The translations under genes and the position numbers were made by a program. A DNA stretch of 42,335 nt from the NCBI GenBank assembly GCA_030602705.1, contig JAUVZF010000033.1:1-42335 (forward strand). The letters run 5' to 3'. Shown here in pieces: positions 40,900-42,335 of this stretch. The notes below the pieces were generated by a model. The model saw only the letters and a list, made by a program, of their open reading frames with translations, did no database searches and was not told the origin of the DNA. How positions within the stretch are numbered: position 1 is the first letter of the stretch; each line of letters begins with the position of its first letter. This DNA comes from Planctomycetota bacterium (lineage in GTDB: Bacteria; Planctomycetota; Phycisphaerae; FEN-1346).

Positions 40900-42102
40900 A
40901 TGTTTGGATCGCTGAAGGACAAGGTCACGGGGCTGCTCGCTGAGATCCGCGACGCCGGCCTGTACAAGGACGAGCGGATCCTCGCGGGGCCACAGGGCGC
41001 CCGCATCCGGGTGGTCGGCGGCCGCCCCGGTACGGGCCCGTCTGGGGAGGTCCTCAACTTCTGCGCGAACAACTACCTCGGCCTCGCCAGCGACCCGCGG
41101 GTGATCGACGCCGCCAGAAAGAGTTACGAGGCGTGGGGGTTCGGCCTCAGCAGCGTGCGGTTCATCTGCGGCACGCAGGCGCTGCACAAGCAACTGGAGG
41201 AGGCCCTCAGCGAGTTCCTGGGCACCGAAGACACGATCCTTTACAGTTCGTGCTTCGACGCCAACGGCGGCCTGTTCGAGACGCTGCTCGGACCGGAAGA
41301 TGCAGTCATCTCCGACGAACTCAACCACGCCAGCATCATCGACGGCATCCGCCTCTCCAAGGCGCAGCGGCTGCGGTTCGCCAGCGGCGACATGGCCGAC
41401 CTGGAGACCCGCCTCAACGAGGCGGCCGATGCCCGGGTCCGACTCATCGCCACCGACGGCGCCTTCTCGATGGACGGCACCGTTGCCAACCTGGCCGACA
41501 TCTGCGACCTCGCCGACGCCCACAACGCCGCCGTCATGGTCGATGACTCCCACGCCACCGGCTTCATGGGCCCCAAAGGACGCGGCACACACGAGTACCG
41601 CGGCGTGATGGGCCGGGTGGACATCCTCACCGGGACGTTCGGCAAGGCCCTGGGGGGTGCTTCGGGCGGATACACCTCCGGCCGCAAGGAGATCGTCGAA
41701 CTCCTGCGCCAGCGCAGCCGCCCGTATCTGTTCTCCAACACGCTCGCGCCCGCCATCGCCGCCAGCACCCTCGAGGTGCTGAAGATCCTGTCGGAATCGA
41801 CCGAACTGCGCGACCGCCTGGAGCAGAACACCCGGACGTTCCGGGCCGGCATGGCCGAGCGCGGTTTCCGGATTCCCGAAGGCGACCACCCCATCGTGCC
41901 CATCATGCTCGGCGAGGCAACGCTGGCCACGAAGATGGCCTCGATGATGCTGGCGGAGGGCATCTACGTCATCGGCTTCTCCTACCCGGTCGTGCCGAAA
42001 GGCAAGGCCAGGATCCGCGTCCAGATCTCCGCCGCCCACCAGCCGGAGGACCTCGAGGCCGCCATGAACGCCTTCGCCAAGGTACGCGACGCCTGCGGGT
42101 AG
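40900..42102 (+). CDS. kbl: Glycine C-acetyltransferase (2-amino-3-ketobutyrate CoA ligase)
   Basis: A PLP enzyme cleaving 2-amino-3-ketobutyrate with coenzyme A to glycine and acetyl-CoA, completing threonine catabolism with tdh. 400 residues. Landmarks: [11 protein letters not shown] (58-68), [40 protein letters not shown] and the PLP lysine K249 in [18 protein letters not shown] before the ATG. The 9-bp gap from tdh implies one transcript. Downstream are two hairpins of the TCCN-loop family (42132-42159 and 42232-42251). Confidence 0.97.
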   Translation: MFGSLKDKVTGLLAEIRDAGLYKDERILAGPQGARIRVVGGRPGTGPSGEVLNFCANNYLGLASDPRVIDAARKSYEAWGFGLSSVRFICGTQALHKQLEEALSEFLGTEDTILYSSCFDANGGLFETLLGPEDAVISDELNHASIIDGIRLSKAQRLRFASGDMADLETRLNEAADARVRLIATDGAFSMDGTVANLADICDLADAHNAAVMVDDSHATGFMGPKGRGTHEYRGVMGRVDILTGTFGKALGGASGGYTSGRKEIVELLRQRSRPYLFSNTLAPAIAASTLEVLKILSESTELRDRLEQNTRTFRAGMAERGFRIPEGDHPIVPIMLGEATLATKMASMMLAEGIYVIGFSYPVVPKGKARIRVQISAAHQPEDLEAAMNAFAKVRDACG

Positions 42103-42131
42103 GGGAGACGCAGGAGCCGCCGCAACGTCTT

Positions 42132-42159
42132 GCGCGGTGGTTCTCCAGAACCACCGCGC
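42132..42159. repeat. Hairpin with TCCA loop downstream of kbl
   Basis: Arms 42132-42143 (GCGCGGTGGTTC) and 42148-42159 pair perfectly around TCCA. It has the same design as the hairpin at 11557-11588, with compensating changes in both arms. It may stop transcription of tdh-kbl, but the T-run after it is short. Confidence 0.8.
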
Positions 42160-42231
42160 TTTCGATGCGACTGTCGCGGCGGGTGCTCCAGACCTGTTGG
42201 CCAAACCGCGCGGAAAGCGGCAAAACCGCGC

Positions 42232-42251
42232 GGCGGCCTTCCCAGGCCGCC
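42232..42251. repeat. Hairpin with TCCC loop near the window end
   Basis: GGCGGCCT (42232-42239), loop TCCC, AGGCCGCC (42244-42251), the same sequence family as the two hairpins inside 22251-22377. Non-coding. No gene is seen from 42103 to 42335; a reading frame on the minus strand there has no recognisable product. Confidence 0.75.
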
Positions 42252-42335
42252 CCGAGAGACCCGCCAACAAGCGTGGTGGCCGGGGAACGCCCCCACCCCG
42301 GGGTGAGTCGAATTGGACAAACGGCCCCGGCGACC

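Noticed and set aside
42132-42159. Classical rho-independent terminator after kbl
   Set aside because: The stem is strong but lacks the T-run; it fits better with the TCCN hairpin family.
40894-42270. A 458-residue minus-strand gene
   Set aside because: Antisense to kbl, which has every family landmark.

Overview
The window is GC-rich, densely coded chromosomal DNA from a bacterium that most resembles a planctomycete, probably an uncultured or metagenome-derived lineage. This is an inference from gene content: many twin-arginine (Tat) exported enzymes, a run of four formylglycine sulfatases, a Tat-exported Gfo/Idh/MocA oxidoreductase and NIPSNAP protein, zinc-ribbon/membrane proteins with a DUF1559-like tail, and abundant hairpin repeats between genes. 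There is no rRNA or tRNA gene, CRISPR array, transposase or prophage that I can recognise.

Layout. 1-2548: a truncated interspersed repeat, a UbiB/ABC1-family kinase-like protein, and a HepT/MntA toxin-antitoxin pair. 2667-4952: a NIPSNAP protein, a sulfatase C-terminal remnant, a solitary second MntA-like nucleotidyltransferase, and a ComF-type phosphoribosyltransferase. 5385-8804: a secreted protein with a 13-residue tandem duplication, then lptF-lptG. 9061-11421: a DUF2752 protein and two paralogous polytopic membrane proteins. 11609-13961: tilS and an MtaA-like uroporphyrinogen decarboxylase-family methyltransferase, separated by a perfect inverted repeat and a short copied piece of tilS. 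14114-17781: a giant GreA-type protein fused to a helical N-terminus, a possibly frameshifted small ORF, and enolase.

17998-21216 is the clearest accessory island. It is a compact, divergent restriction-modification locus: a PD-(D/E)xK nuclease and an XRE controller point left, and a type I-like N6-adenine methyltransferase and a half-length specificity subunit point right. A perfect inverted repeat fills the -35/-10 spacer of the methyltransferase promoter. Its base composition looks less GC-rich than the flanks.

21340-33620 is a catabolic/exported-enzyme region: Tat metallophosphatase, Tat Gfo/Idh/MocA protein, zinc alcohol dehydrogenase, Tat sugar-isomerase-like protein, and four Tat sulfatases in a row (31446-33620 is the first in transcription order). 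Together these suggest desulfation and breakdown of sulfated polysaccharides, although no glycoside hydrolase is present here.

33800-42102 holds an Fe-S protein, small membrane proteins, hemL, sppA, and the threonine-to-glycine pair tdh-kbl.

The most unusual non-coding content is several hairpin repeat families: elements bounded by GTACGTGTTTAGCG and its complement, a nested GGGTGGCACGGCC element, a 16-bp palindrome swapped into two unrelated repeats, and a group of short hairpins with TCCN loops whose stems differ by compensatory changes.
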